64,000 nt of DNA, taken from an uncultured Candidatus Saccharibacteria bacterium (GTDB lineage Bacteria; Patescibacteriota; Saccharimonadia; Saccharimonadales; Saccharimonadaceae). The notes beneath the pieces are model-generated. The model was not told the DNA's origin. It saw only the letters and a list, made by a program, of their open reading frames with translations, and did not search any database. The first letter of the stretch is position 1. The number at the start of each line of letters is the position of its first letter. The position numbers and the translations under genes were made by a program. The DNA lies in assembly GCA_949101405.1 (NCBI GenBank), contig CARYFM010000004.1:1-64000 (forward strand). The letters are read 5' to 3'. This document shows positions 42,672-50,851 of the stretch, piece after piece.

Positions 42672-43748
42672 TTAATCTACCTCTGTTAAAATTGGCATTT
42701 CTACTGGCTCTTGGCCTAAAATGTAACCGAAATTTTCTTGTACCGCATCAATAATAGTCTGTCTAGCCTGGTCTAAGTCATGATAACTCTTAGCAGTTTT
42801 GTTTATTAAAACTAGGGCGGCTTTATCACTGACTTTAAAACCAAACATTTCCTTGCCCTTTAGACCACATTGCTCAATTAACCAACCAGAATTAATTTTA
42901 CCTTCACCGTTTGCGCTGCGCCATACTGGAATGCCTTTTGCTTCAGCTGCGTCGGACTCATCCTTATTCAAAAAAACATTCTTAAAAAAGCTCCCAGCAC
43001 TAGCCACTAATTTTGGATCAGGTAGTTTATCTGCACGAATTTCACATATCATACGGCGAATATTGTTTGGAGAAAAATTCGTTTCATGATATTTTTCAAT
43101 ATAACGTTCCAGGGAATTATAAAATGGACGCTGTAGCTCGCCCTTATGTAGCTTAACAGTAACTGATAGAATCACAAAACGCCCTGCGTCTTCACCGTGA
43201 TTGAATCTCGAGCTGCGGTAACTCATTTGCATGTCTGACTTTTTAATAGTAACAAACTCAGTAGTTTTAGTATCATAGGCCTCAACTGAAAGTATCACTT
43301 GTGAAATCTCCTGTCCATAAGCCCCAATATTTTGCACTGGCGCTGCACCAAGAGTACCTGGGATCATGCTAAGCGCTTCAATACCAGAGTAGTCTAAGTC
43401 GCAAGCTACTTTAACGAAATTATCCCAAACTTCACCCCCCATACCCTTCAAAATCAATTTTTCATCTAGGCTATCAGTATTTATGTTCTCCGCTGCGACA
43501 AATTTACCATCCTGCTCAATAAAGATCCCCGTAATTTTGTTTAGCAAGATCACGCCCGGGAAGCCTTCGTCGCGACCGATGGTATTGGCGCCACCGCCCA
43601 TTACCCAGACTGGCATGTTATGATCTTTTGCAAAAATATATGCTGCACGCACATCCTCAGGTGTTTTTACACTAACTACATAACGTGCATTGCCACCTAG
43701 ACGCATGGTGGTTAAACTAGCAATAGGCACATTTTCACGGATTTCCAT
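42672..43748 (-). CDS. murB: UDP-N-acetylmuramate dehydrogenase
   Basis: 358 aa from the ATG at 43748, chosen because TATAAT (43760-43755, after TGC) lies 6 bp before it; the open frame extends 15 codons upstream. FAD-dependent enzyme that reduces enolpyruvyl-UDP-GlcNAc to UDP-MurNAc, the step after murA. Seen: TTMRLGGNARYVV, VWVMGGGANTIG, GIEALSMIPGTLGAAPVQNIGAYGQE and the C-terminal SAGSFFKN. Length fits the E. coli-type (type I) enzyme. Operon with folD; divergent from tRNA-Lys. Confidence 0.93.
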   Translation of the reverse strand: MEIRENVPIASLTTMRLGGNARYVVSVKTPEDVRAAYIFAKDHNMPVWVMGGGANTIGRDEGFPGVILLNKITGIFIEQDGKFVAAENINTDSLDEKLILKGMGGEVWDNFVKVACDLDYSGIEALSMIPGTLGAAPVQNIGAYGQEISQVILSVEAYDTKTTEFVTIKKSDMQMSYRSSRFNHGEDAGRFVILSVTVKLHKGELQRPFYNSLERYIEKYHETNFSPNNIRRMICEIRADKLPDPKLVASAGSFFKNVFLNKDESDAAEAKGIPVWRSANGEGKINSGWLIEQCGLKGKEMFGFKVSDKAALVLINKTAKSYHDLDQARQTIIDAVQENFGYILGQEPVEMPILTEVD

Positions 43749-43797
43749 GATTTCATTATAGCATTTTTTCGTAATTAGTGGTATAATCAACATAGAT

Positions 43798-43874
43798 GGG
43801 TCGGTAGCTCAGCTGGTTAGAGCATCTGCCTCTTAAGCAGAGTGTCGTGGGTTCGAGCCCCACCCGACTCACCA
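43798..43874 (+). tRNA. tRNA-Lys (CTT)
   Basis: 77 nt cloverleaf: acceptor GGGTCGG / CCGACTC, D arm GCTC...GAGC, anticodon loop CTCTTAA giving CTT, T arm GTGGG-TTCGAGC-CCCAC, encoded CCA (43872-43874). A TATAAT lies at 43782-43787. Confidence 0.97.
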
Positions 43875-43913
43875 ATACGGAATTTTATAAATACTAAACT
43901 ACGCAAGGATGTT

Positions 43914-43943
43914 TGATTTATAAAGAGATCCTTGTGTTTTTTG
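43914..43943 (+). terminator. Terminator after tRNA-Lys
   Basis: CAAGGAT / ATCCTTG with a 7-nt loop, then TGTTTTTTG. Confidence 0.7.
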
Positions 43944-44013
43944 TTATTAAATTAATGCTTATATCCAATGTTTTGTAGTACAATAAAAATAACGATAAGT
44001 GGGAGGCGGAATA

Positions 44014-44178
44014 ATGAAAAATATTACCCTTAGTAAAGAACAATATGATTTTTTGAGAGGACTTGTTAGGATCGCGGCGGTTGAAAATGACGATACTGTA
44101 CGTGTTTTTCCAGATAACGAGAAAGCTATTAAAGAGGCAGAGGTTATTCATACTCTCTATAATGAGGTGTTTGCTTGA
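44014..44178 (+). CDS. Small protein coupled to the DUF3800 gene
   Basis: 54 aa (MKNITLSKEQYDFL...), charged, helical, not recognised. SD GGGAGGCGGA precedes the ATG. Its TGA stop overlaps the TTG start of the DUF3800 gene (TTGA), so the two are translationally coupled. The size and coupling resemble an antitoxin or accessory factor to the larger gene; that is inference. Confidence 0.65.
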   Translation: MKNITLSKEQYDFLRGLVRIAAVENDDTVRVFPDNEKAIKEAEVIHTLYNEVFA

Positions 44179-44984
44179 TTAAACTTGATGATGTACGTAA
44201 TGACAAGACAGCAATGTTTTTCATTGACGAATCAAAAGATATTCCGTCCAAAGATTATAGAGGTAGCGCTATAAAATGTACTCTCCTTGGTCTTCTATGC
44301 ATACAAGGTGATCAATTCTTGCAGCTAGAAGAAAACTTTTTAAAATCACGTATAGAAAATCGATTATGGGGAGAAGTTCATTTTGAAAACGCAAGCGGGT
44401 CATATGTACAAAAGTATTCTAACATGCTGAAGAATTATATTTCAAATCCTTATGTGACATTTCATTCTAGGATGTTTGCAAATGTTGAAAAAGAAAATCG
44501 GAAAAGTACACATGGCGGTTTAACTGAGTATGATGATATTTTTAAAGAAGAGGCTTATAGACTCATTAGATCGGTGATAATGAAATGTTTAGCTCATGGT
44601 ATGGAGTCATTTTATATTCTGGCAGATGGATACACGAAGGGAAGGAATGATTACAAAGAAATAATGACAAGACTTAATAATGATGATAGAATACCAGAAG
44701 TCAAAAGCAAGAATAATTTATGTTGCACCGTAGGCGACTCACGCTGTTGCGGGGCATTGCAAATTAGCGATTTACTAGTTTCTACTTTAGGACAATATAA
44801 GCTCAAGGCTAGTGGACTAAAGAAAGGTTGTGAAAAACTGCTAGACACTATCGTAGAAGCTAATGGTAACTTAGACCCAATGGAGCACAAGAGATTCTTC
44901 CCGACTTTGTATAGCTCGAAATTTCACTATTTTTCAGCACTTACTTATAGAAATATTGGTAACACTGTCGCAGACAATAAATAA
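44175..44984 (+). CDS. DUF3800 family protein
   Basis: 269 aa. The opening MFFIDESKD and the later CCGALQISDLLVSTLGQYK match the DUF3800 pattern (IDESG near the start; a Q..D block towards the end), thought to be a nuclease-like RNase H fold. The TTG start at 44175 is supported by the TTGA overlap. DUF3800 genes are often found in mobile or defence regions. Here the pair lies between tRNA-Lys and tRNA-Arg, a typical landing place for acquired genes. Biochemical activity is not established. Confidence 0.75.
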   Translation: MIKLDDVRNDKTAMFFIDESKDIPSKDYRGSAIKCTLLGLLCIQGDQFLQLEENFLKSRIENRLWGEVHFENASGSYVQKYSNMLKNYISNPYVTFHSRMFANVEKENRKSTHGGLTEYDDIFKEEAYRLIRSVIMKCLAHGMESFYILADGYTKGRNDYKEIMTRLNNDDRIPEVKSKNNLCCTVGDSRCCGALQISDLLVSTLGQYKLKASGLKKGCEKLLDTIVEANGNLDPMEHKRFFPTLYSSKFHYFSALTYRNIGNTVADNK

Positions 44985-45062
44985 TTGAGCCATACGGTCA
45001 AGATAGGAAGAAAACGTAATATAAGATTAAATTACCATTCCATGCTATAATATACGCAACAT

Positions 45063-45138
45063 GTGCCCGTAGCTCAGTGGATAGAGCACCAGCTTCCGGA
45101 GCTGGGTGTCGTAGGTTCGACTCCTATCGGGCATACCA
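45063..45138 (+). tRNA. tRNA-Arg (CCG)
   Basis: 76 nt cloverleaf: acceptor GTGCCCG / CGGGCAT (G-T first pair), anticodon stem CCAGC / GCTGG, loop TTCCGGA giving CCG, T loop GTTCGAC, encoded CCA. A TATAAT at 45046-45051 is 11 bp upstream. Confidence 0.95.
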
Positions 45139-45159
45139 TTGATATTCGTATAAATTATT

Positions 45160-45602
45160 ATTTGAAGATCGGCACCCCGCCGCGGCACTCAAAAGGACAG
45201 CGGAGGGGGAAACCGTGCCAGCGCTCGTTCGGGCCATTCGACGGGTTCACTGTAGAGGCATTGAATTCGAGGTTGTAAGCGCTAGGGATAGCCGCGCCAT
45301 CGTTGCGCGTAGAGGACGCTCGCGACGACCAATCATAGCCGTTGATGCCAGCGTTCCTGAAAGTAGCACCACTAACACCGGGCAAGTTTACGTTCCCGCT
45401 GCGCACGAAAACTACTACCATCACTGCGAAAACCTCGTCAGAAAACGTCCAAAGTGGCGTTAGGTAGAGAAGTTCACTTTTACCGTCGTAACCGTAGTTG
45501 CGATTTTTCAAACCTCAACATTTTCTTGAAATTTTAGAGGGGAACTTCACGATCTTTTTCTGGGGAACCGCCAGCGAGCGGAGGAGTGAGCTCAGGCTGC
45601 CT
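45160..45602 (-). pseudogene. FISUMP / C-type-lectin-like C-terminal cassette, copy B (relic)
   Basis: Minus-strand frame 45511 to 45158 reads FRNAGINGYDWSSRAS...YNLEFNASTVNPSN...RWHGFPLRC...GGVPIFK and then stops. It resembles copy A (7646-8095) at protein and DNA level, including a block at 45533-45602. No signal peptide, promoter or ribosome site is visible; the frame runs into the shared block upstream. Its 3' end abuts the 3' end of tRNA-Arg within about 25 bp. Possibly a silent donor cassette for an expressed gene elsewhere, or a decayed mobile unit. It fills most of the 525-bp gap before the ABC-F gene. Confidence 0.55.
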
Positions 45603-45664
45603 TGAGTACCCATGAAACAACTTTCACATATCTATTATATTAGATATCATGCTATAATATCATA

Positions 45665-47314
45665 ATGAAAGCAAACCACTTGCAACTCGCTTATGGCACC
45701 AAAGTCATTTATGATGACTGTAATTTTAATCTCGAAAATGGTGACAAAGTTGGAATTGTTGGCGTAAATGGTGCTGGCAAAACTACCTTATTTCGGATTA
45801 TTCTCGGGGAGCAACAATTAGATGATGGGGAAATTGAATTGCCTGGACACCGTTTAGGCTATCTCCCACAAGAAATTACGATCCCGCCAGAACATGACGA
45901 CATTACGGTTTGGGAATATGTAGCTTCTGGTCGCCCAGTGGATGAATTGCAGGAACAGCTCAATGCTGAGTATGAAAAACTTGCCAAATATCCCGATAGT
46001 AACGCGATTCTGGCTCGTATTACTGAGTTTCAAGATTTAATTGATTCATATGATTTAGCAAATTTTGATTATGAATTGCTCAAAATTCTTGATAAAATGC
46101 ATCTCTCCGATTTGGTAGACCAAAAAATGAAAGAACTTTCGGGTGGACAAAAGTCTAAAGTTACATTTGCCCGGGTGCTTTTTGAAAACGCTAGCCTACT
46201 CCTGCTGGATGAACCCACTAACCACTTGGATGTTGAGACTAAACAATTTGTTGCAAATTATTTGCGTAGCTACAAAGGTACAGTTTTGGTAATTTCGCAT
46301 GACATTGATTTTCTCAACACTGTCACTAATAAGATTCTTTTTGTTAACAAAACCACGCACAAAATGAAAGTTTATCGTGGGAACTATAGCGACTTCCGCC
46401 GTCAATATGCCGAAGAAAAAGCTGCTGAAGACGCCCGCATCACAGAACAAGAAAGGGAAATTAAACGTCTCAGTGAGTTCGTCGCGCGTGCTCGGGCAAC
46501 CAAGCGCTCCAACACTGCGCTAATCGGTATGGGCCACCAGCGCGAAAAAGTCCTTGCCAAAAAACTTGCCGAGCTGGGAGAACGTGAGCAAAAATATGCC
46601 CGTGTTGCCATGCATATTACGCCGGCCAAAGAGGGAAGCAAGACTCCACTCGAAGTACAAAATCTTTCATTTACCTATCCTGGCGGGACGCAGCTTTATG
46701 ATCGCCTCTCTTTCTCGCTCACGCGCGGCGAAAAGTTCCTCATTGTCGGTGAAAATGGTGTTGGCAAGTCAACCCTACTTAAGCTCATTGTGGGCGAACT
46801 TATGCCAACTGAGGGCTCAATTATTCTGGGGCATAATATTACTATTGCTTACTACGCGCAAGAGCTAGAAATCCTAGACGAGCGTCGCACGATTTTAGAA
46901 AATGTCCAATCCTACGACTTTACCGACACCGAACTCCGCAGTATGCTTTCCAACTTCTTGTTCTATGGCGACGATGTTTATAAAAAAGTCGCTGTGCTTT
47001 CACCCGGCGAAAAGGCTCGCGTGGCTTTATGTAAGATTTTGTTGCAACGCGCTAATTTAGTAATTCTGGATGAGCCAACCAACCATTTCGATCCAGAAAC
47101 TCAAAAAATTATTGGTGAAAATCTCAAAGATTATACTGGCACAATTATTATGGTAAGCCACAACCCCGCTTTTGTGGAGCAAGTAGGTATTACGCGCATG
47201 CTTGTTGTACCTAGACATCATCAAGACGCCAAGAAACCTGAACTTGCTATCATCAAAAATTATTCCCGTGAACTTTTGGAATACTATTACTATCTCAACT
47301 TGGATTTGGTATAA
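45665..47314 (+). CDS. ABC-F family ATPase
   Basis: 549 aa with two ABC domains and no membrane segments. Domain 1 Walker A GVNGAGKTT (about 37-45), signature LSGGQKSK, Walker B LLLLDEPTNHLD; domain 2 Walker A GENGVGKST, signature LSPGEKAR, Walker B LVILDEPTNHFD. A charged linker (about 235-300) joins them. ABC-F proteins act on the ribosome to relieve stalling or antibiotic block. Leaderless: TATAAT 45653-45658, 6 bp before ATG. The sub-family cannot be fixed by eye. Confidence 0.92.
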   Translation: MKANHLQLAYGTKVIYDDCNFNLENGDKVGIVGVNGAGKTTLFRIILGEQQLDDGEIELPGHRLGYLPQEITIPPEHDDITVWEYVASGRPVDELQEQLNAEYEKLAKYPDSNAILARITEFQDLIDSYDLANFDYELLKILDKMHLSDLVDQKMKELSGGQKSKVTFARVLFENASLLLLDEPTNHLDVETKQFVANYLRSYKGTVLVISHDIDFLNTVTNKILFVNKTTHKMKVYRGNYSDFRRQYAEEKAAEDARITEQEREIKRLSEFVARARATKRSNTALIGMGHQREKVLAKKLAELGEREQKYARVAMHITPAKEGSKTPLEVQNLSFTYPGGTQLYDRLSFSLTRGEKFLIVGENGVGKSTLLKLIVGELMPTEGSIILGHNITIAYYAQELEILDERRTILENVQSYDFTDTELRSMLSNFLFYGDDVYKKVAVLSPGEKARVALCKILLQRANLVILDEPTNHFDPETQKIIGENLKDYTGTIIMVSHNPAFVEQVGITRMLVVPRHHQDAKKPELAIIKNYSRELLEYYYYLNLDLV

Positions 47315-47319
47315 AACTC

Positions 47320-47350
47320 TTGACCCTTACCTCACGTTATAGACTATGAT
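47320..47350 (+). promoter_or_regulatory. Promoter with 19-bp spacer (MerR-type)
   Basis: TTGACC (47320-47325), 19-bp spacer, TATGAT (47345-47350). The long spacer is typical of promoters twisted into activity by MerR-family activators, and the gene it precedes encodes one, so autoregulation is likely. Confidence 0.6.
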
Positions 47351-47398
47351 AAGCGTATATAATTAAAAAGGAAGGAACTATTACGTAACGTCATAGTT

Positions 47399-48388
47399 AT
47401 GAAAACTATCAAACAAGTTTCCAAACTTAGCGGTGCTAGCGTGCGCACGTTGCAATATTATGACAACATCCATTTGCTCACGCCTAGTCAGCGGACTGCG
47501 TCCGGTTATCGTCTATATAGTGATTATGATATTGCTAAGTTGCAACAAATTCTCTTTTTGAAAGCCTTGGGATTTTCGCTCAAAGACATTCGTGAGCTAA
47601 TTAATCATCCCGGCTTTGATCAAAATTTGGTTTTTCGTAAACAAAAAGAGCTCCTGTGCGCCAAACGCCGACAAGTCGGTCAAGTGATTCAAATTTTGGA
47701 TCGTCTCGAAAACGGCGCCTCGCTTGATGACTGTGCGGCAGATATCAAATCTATTGCCAAGGAGCCAAAATTTATGAAAAAATCTATCAAATTGTCATTA
47801 TTCGTTGTCCCAATAATTTTGTTCGCGGGAGCGGTTAGATTTTATCAAATTTCGCAAACTTCTACGCCAGAGCCAGACACACCAACAATTGCCGTTACAG
47901 ATATTATTGAGATTAATCCAGTTACTACGGATGGTGTTGTCAGGGCTTATGCGCTTGATATTGTCAGTATTGTCGAGGAAGATTTACCGAAGAATTCTCC
48001 TACGCTAGATCAGATTGTTCTGCCAGAAGATTTACGTGATAATATTCGTCTTGAAGCTTTCTATCCCTACGCCCATTCAGCAGACGACAAAGTGAGAAGT
48101 TACAGTATCAAAACTTCCGATGATGCGCGTTATATTTATATTGGTTTTTCACCTGACCGCACACCGATTCGCGAAATGTATGCGCCAGAGGGTGAACCAT
48201 CGATTATCAACGGCCATGAAGCAATGATTGGTCACTATACTGGACAGGTTTATCTTGAAGAAAGTGGAACATTGGAGCCAATCGAAAAATATTATGCCGA
48301 TTTTACATTCGACGGCATGAACTACACCGTCGAAACTCATGGTCTTAGCGAAGCCGAAGTTGTCACCCTAATCAAATCACTTCTTTAA
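47399..48388 (+). CDS. MerR-family regulator with membrane anchor and extracytoplasmic domain
   Basis: 329 aa. Residues 1-70 are a MerR winged helix (TIKQVSKLSGASVRTLQYYDNIHLLTPSQRTASGYRLYSDYDI), about 71-118 the dimerising helix. Residues about 127-147 (LSLFVVPIILFAGAVRFYQI) form a membrane segment, and about 150-329 an outside domain with no recognised family. This is a one-component transmembrane sensor layout. The start ATG lacks a good SD nearby. It precedes the FemAB-like gene by 12 bp and probably shares its mRNA, suggesting response to envelope or peptidoglycan stress. Confidence 0.85.
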   Translation: MKTIKQVSKLSGASVRTLQYYDNIHLLTPSQRTASGYRLYSDYDIAKLQQILFLKALGFSLKDIRELINHPGFDQNLVFRKQKELLCAKRRQVGQVIQILDRLENGASLDDCAADIKSIAKEPKFMKKSIKLSLFVVPIILFAGAVRFYQISQTSTPEPDTPTIAVTDIIEINPVTTDGVVRAYALDIVSIVEEDLPKNSPTLDQIVLPEDLRDNIRLEAFYPYAHSADDKVRSYSIKTSDDARYIYIGFSPDRTPIREMYAPEGEPSIINGHEAMIGHYTGQVYLEESGTLEPIEKYYADFTFDGMNYTVETHGLSEAEVVTLIKSLL

Positions 48389-48400
48389 TTAGGCTTTTAT

Positions 48401-49324
48401 ATGAAAGAACATTTATTACAATCCACGGCGTGGGAAAGTTATGAACGCCTTGAAAATCGACAAACTTTCCGCTTAGAAAATAATAAATTTTCGACGCTAG
48501 CTATATTAGAACGCACACCATTAGGGAATTATCTTTTCGTACCGTATGGCCCAACCATATCTTTTAGTAATCCTCTTGAATGCCAGCGCAATTTTCACGC
48601 CGCACTCCAGGCCTTAACGAAACTCGCGCAGGAAAATCGTGTTTTCTTCATTCGCATAGAACCACCATTTAATGCTATGTCTGCAAAGATTTTAAGAAAA
48701 ACTTTTTGTCTCCAGAAATCCCATGATATTGACCCAGCGCATACTTGGGTATTAGATTTAACTCAGCCTGAGGCGAAAATTTTTGCCCACATGGAAAAGG
48801 AAAAAAGTCGACTTTGGCGAAATCGTCATAAAAAGGGGATCTCGATTCGTCAGACCAAAAATCCAGATGAGCTGGGAATCTTGATACATTTCCTAAGTCA
48901 AGTCGGCGCGCAGAATCATTTTATCCCGCAGAAAAAGGCGCACCTACAGAATCAAATGAGGGCCGGTTTTGCCACGCTCTATGTCGCCGAGCTCAACGGT
49001 CAGCCAATCGCCGCTGCGCTGGTATATGACCATGACGATATAAGATATTATGCGCACGCCGCAGCCGCTTATAAACATCGCAAACTTGCCGCTGGTTTAA
49101 TTTTACTTGTGCAGATGATTGCTGATGCTAAACGTGCTGGCATGCAAACTTTTGACTTTTGGGGAATTACTACGTCCGAAGATTCTCGCCATCCATGGTA
49201 TGGTTTCACACAGTTCAAGAAATCATTTGGCGGCGAGCAAGTCAACTATGCGGGGACTTGGGATTTGCCAATTAATAAATCGCGCTATTTACTTTATAGA
49301 ATTATCCGCAAACTCAATCGTTAG
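48401..49324 (+). CDS. FemAB-like peptidoglycan bridge aminoacyltransferase
   Basis: 307 aa, FemX/FemAB family of tandem GNAT-fold enzymes that add amino acids from aminoacyl-tRNA to lipid II. Seen: LLQSTAWESY opening, GNYLFVPYGPTI, the ARHLWRNRHKKGI-like basic segment, AAALVYDHDDIRYYAHAAA, and the FDFWGI...HPWYGFTQFKKSFGG signature near the end. Co-transcribed with the membrane MerR. It probably adds bridge residues, which could change susceptibility to wall attack. Confidence 0.88.
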   Translation: MKEHLLQSTAWESYERLENRQTFRLENNKFSTLAILERTPLGNYLFVPYGPTISFSNPLECQRNFHAALQALTKLAQENRVFFIRIEPPFNAMSAKILRKTFCLQKSHDIDPAHTWVLDLTQPEAKIFAHMEKEKSRLWRNRHKKGISIRQTKNPDELGILIHFLSQVGAQNHFIPQKKAHLQNQMRAGFATLYVAELNGQPIAAALVYDHDDIRYYAHAAAAYKHRKLAAGLILLVQMIADAKRAGMQTFDFWGITTSEDSRHPWYGFTQFKKSFGGEQVNYAGTWDLPINKSRYLLYRIIRKLNR

Positions 49325-49351
49325 CGTCGCAAATTCTATCATCGCAAATAA

Positions 49352-50851
49352 TTATTTCTGCCCTTCAATCATTAAGACGAATTTCGTTGTGCCAGTTGCG
49401 CCCTTGGTAATCCCAGCAAAGTTGTCATATTGCTCAGCCAAGCGTACCAATTGTTCCACTTTGTTAGCCGTCACTCTCACCTTGCCGTTTACGAAATTAT
49501 TTAGGGTTTGGATTCCTTCGCGGTCAAACTGCATCATACCATTATTTAGCTCATTAGCGCCTTGTGTCAGCTTATTCACTCCAGCCAAAATTGTATCTAG
49601 TGCGCCGGATACTGCTGGTAGCATGGTCTTTTGTACGGTCTCTGCTACCTGCACGGCCACATTCTCCGCAGTCGCGGCTGCAGTTTGTTTAGCAGTGGTC
49701 TTGGCTAAAGTCATTGAGCTTTCCATCATGCTAGCTTCCACGCCTTGCACCAATTGTGTCTGTATGGCCTGCAAATTTGCTTCAGGGCAAGTTGCTCCGC
49801 CAATCTGCGCACTGCACATTTCTGCAGCTTGCAAGCGCAAAGCGTTCATCAAAATTTCATTGCTTTCGATCTGTGTCTTAATGTTTGCCGAAATCACCCC
49901 ACGCTGTGCTTCGGCTTGCTTTTCGGCGGCAGCACTAGCAGCGGCTTTGATTTTATTTAAAGTATTGCTATCGAGTTTAACCTCTGCTTTTTGTAACTTT
50001 TGCTTAGCCTGTAAAATACCATTTTTCAATTCGTTGATGCCACTTTTGAGCGAGTTCGTGCCTTCCACTAGTTGTTTACTACTCACGGCCAACTTGTTAC
50101 TGCTAGCATACAAATCATCTAGCTCAGTGAAAGTTTTCAAATCAGCACTATCGAGCAACTTCGGCGTTACAATCGAATAGATATCACCTAGTTCAAACTT
50201 TTCCGTTTCATAACTAATCGTTACTGTATCTGTGCCTTTTAGCTCTGCAAGACCAAGACTTTCATACAAACCTGGTGCTGCCACTGCGGCAACTGCTGTC
50301 GTGCGACCATTATTCACTGTACGCCCGTTTGTTACCTTCACATTAGAAACTTTTGTTTCGTCTAAAGTAGTCGCCACTGCGACTACAAACGGTGTATACA
50401 TATTACCAACTTTGGATAAATTAGTATATTTCAAGCGAATCTCAATTTGCCCACTCTTGCCTAAAATCTCACTCACTGGTTTTTCTTCACCATTCAAATA
50501 ATATGTGGCCTGTAGTTGCACCGGTAATTCTTTTTCCGTGGTTCCGCGATAATAAATATCCTTACCTTCAGCATTCCATTTTATTGTCTGATCGTTTTGT
50601 GAAAAAGTTTCAAACCCATTTAGATTTTCCAGCTCACTTAAAATACTTTCATCAAACAACTCATTTTCTTTCAAGTCATTGATCAAATGTTTGGTAACAG
50701 AAACATATTTTGCACTACCATCGTTTTGCAATTTGGCGTATACCGTTTCATCTTGAGTCAGCGCCATTGCGGATAAGCTAGACAAACTAGGTACAATTGC
50801 TACTGCGCTTGCTACTGCCACGTAAGTTAAATTCTTAGTAATCTTTTTCAT
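49352..50851 (-). CDS. Secreted YhgE/Pip-like partner of the MMPL exporter
   Basis: 499 aa. Signal peptide (residues 1-31), then a beta-rich region (about 40-230), and a long helical, coiled-coil-like region with many Ala/Gln (about 240-480), including KLTQGANELNNGMMQFDREGIQTL, typical of YhgE/Pip extracellular parts. No further membrane segments, so it is probably extracellular. Its start overlaps the MMPL stop (ATGA), so they are translated together and likely form one complex. Confidence 0.8.
   Translation of the reverse strand: MKKITKNLTYVAVASAVAIVPSLSSLSAMALTQDETVYAKLQNDGSAKYVSVTKHLINDLKENELFDESILSELENLNGFETFSQNDQTIKWNAEGKDIYYRGTTEKELPVQLQATYYLNGEEKPVSEILGKSGQIEIRLKYTNLSKVGNMYTPFVVAVATTLDETKVSNVKVTNGRTVNNGRTTAVAAVAAPGLYESLGLAELKGTDTVTISYETEKFELGDIYSIVTPKLLDSADLKTFTELDDLYASSNKLAVSSKQLVEGTNSLKSGINELKNGILQAKQKLQKAEVKLDSNTLNKIKAAASAAAEKQAEAQRGVISANIKTQIESNEILMNALRLQAAEMCSAQIGGATCPEANLQAIQTQLVQGVEASMMESSMTLAKTTAKQTAAATAENVAVQVAETVQKTMLPAVSGALDTILAGVNKLTQGANELNNGMMQFDREGIQTLNNFVNGKVRVTANKVEQLVRLAEQYDNFAGITKGATGTTKFVLMIEGQK

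Noticed and set aside
7646..45602. Template/variable repeat pair of a diversity-generating retroelement
   Set aside because: No reverse transcriptase is in the window, and the differences between the two copies are not limited to adenine positions. Kept only as a possibility in the cassette finding.
49119..50180. 353-codon plus-strand open frame
   Set aside because: Antisense shadow of the YhgE/Pip-like gene and the end of the FemAB-like gene; no start signal, and the minus-strand gene has signal peptide and SD.
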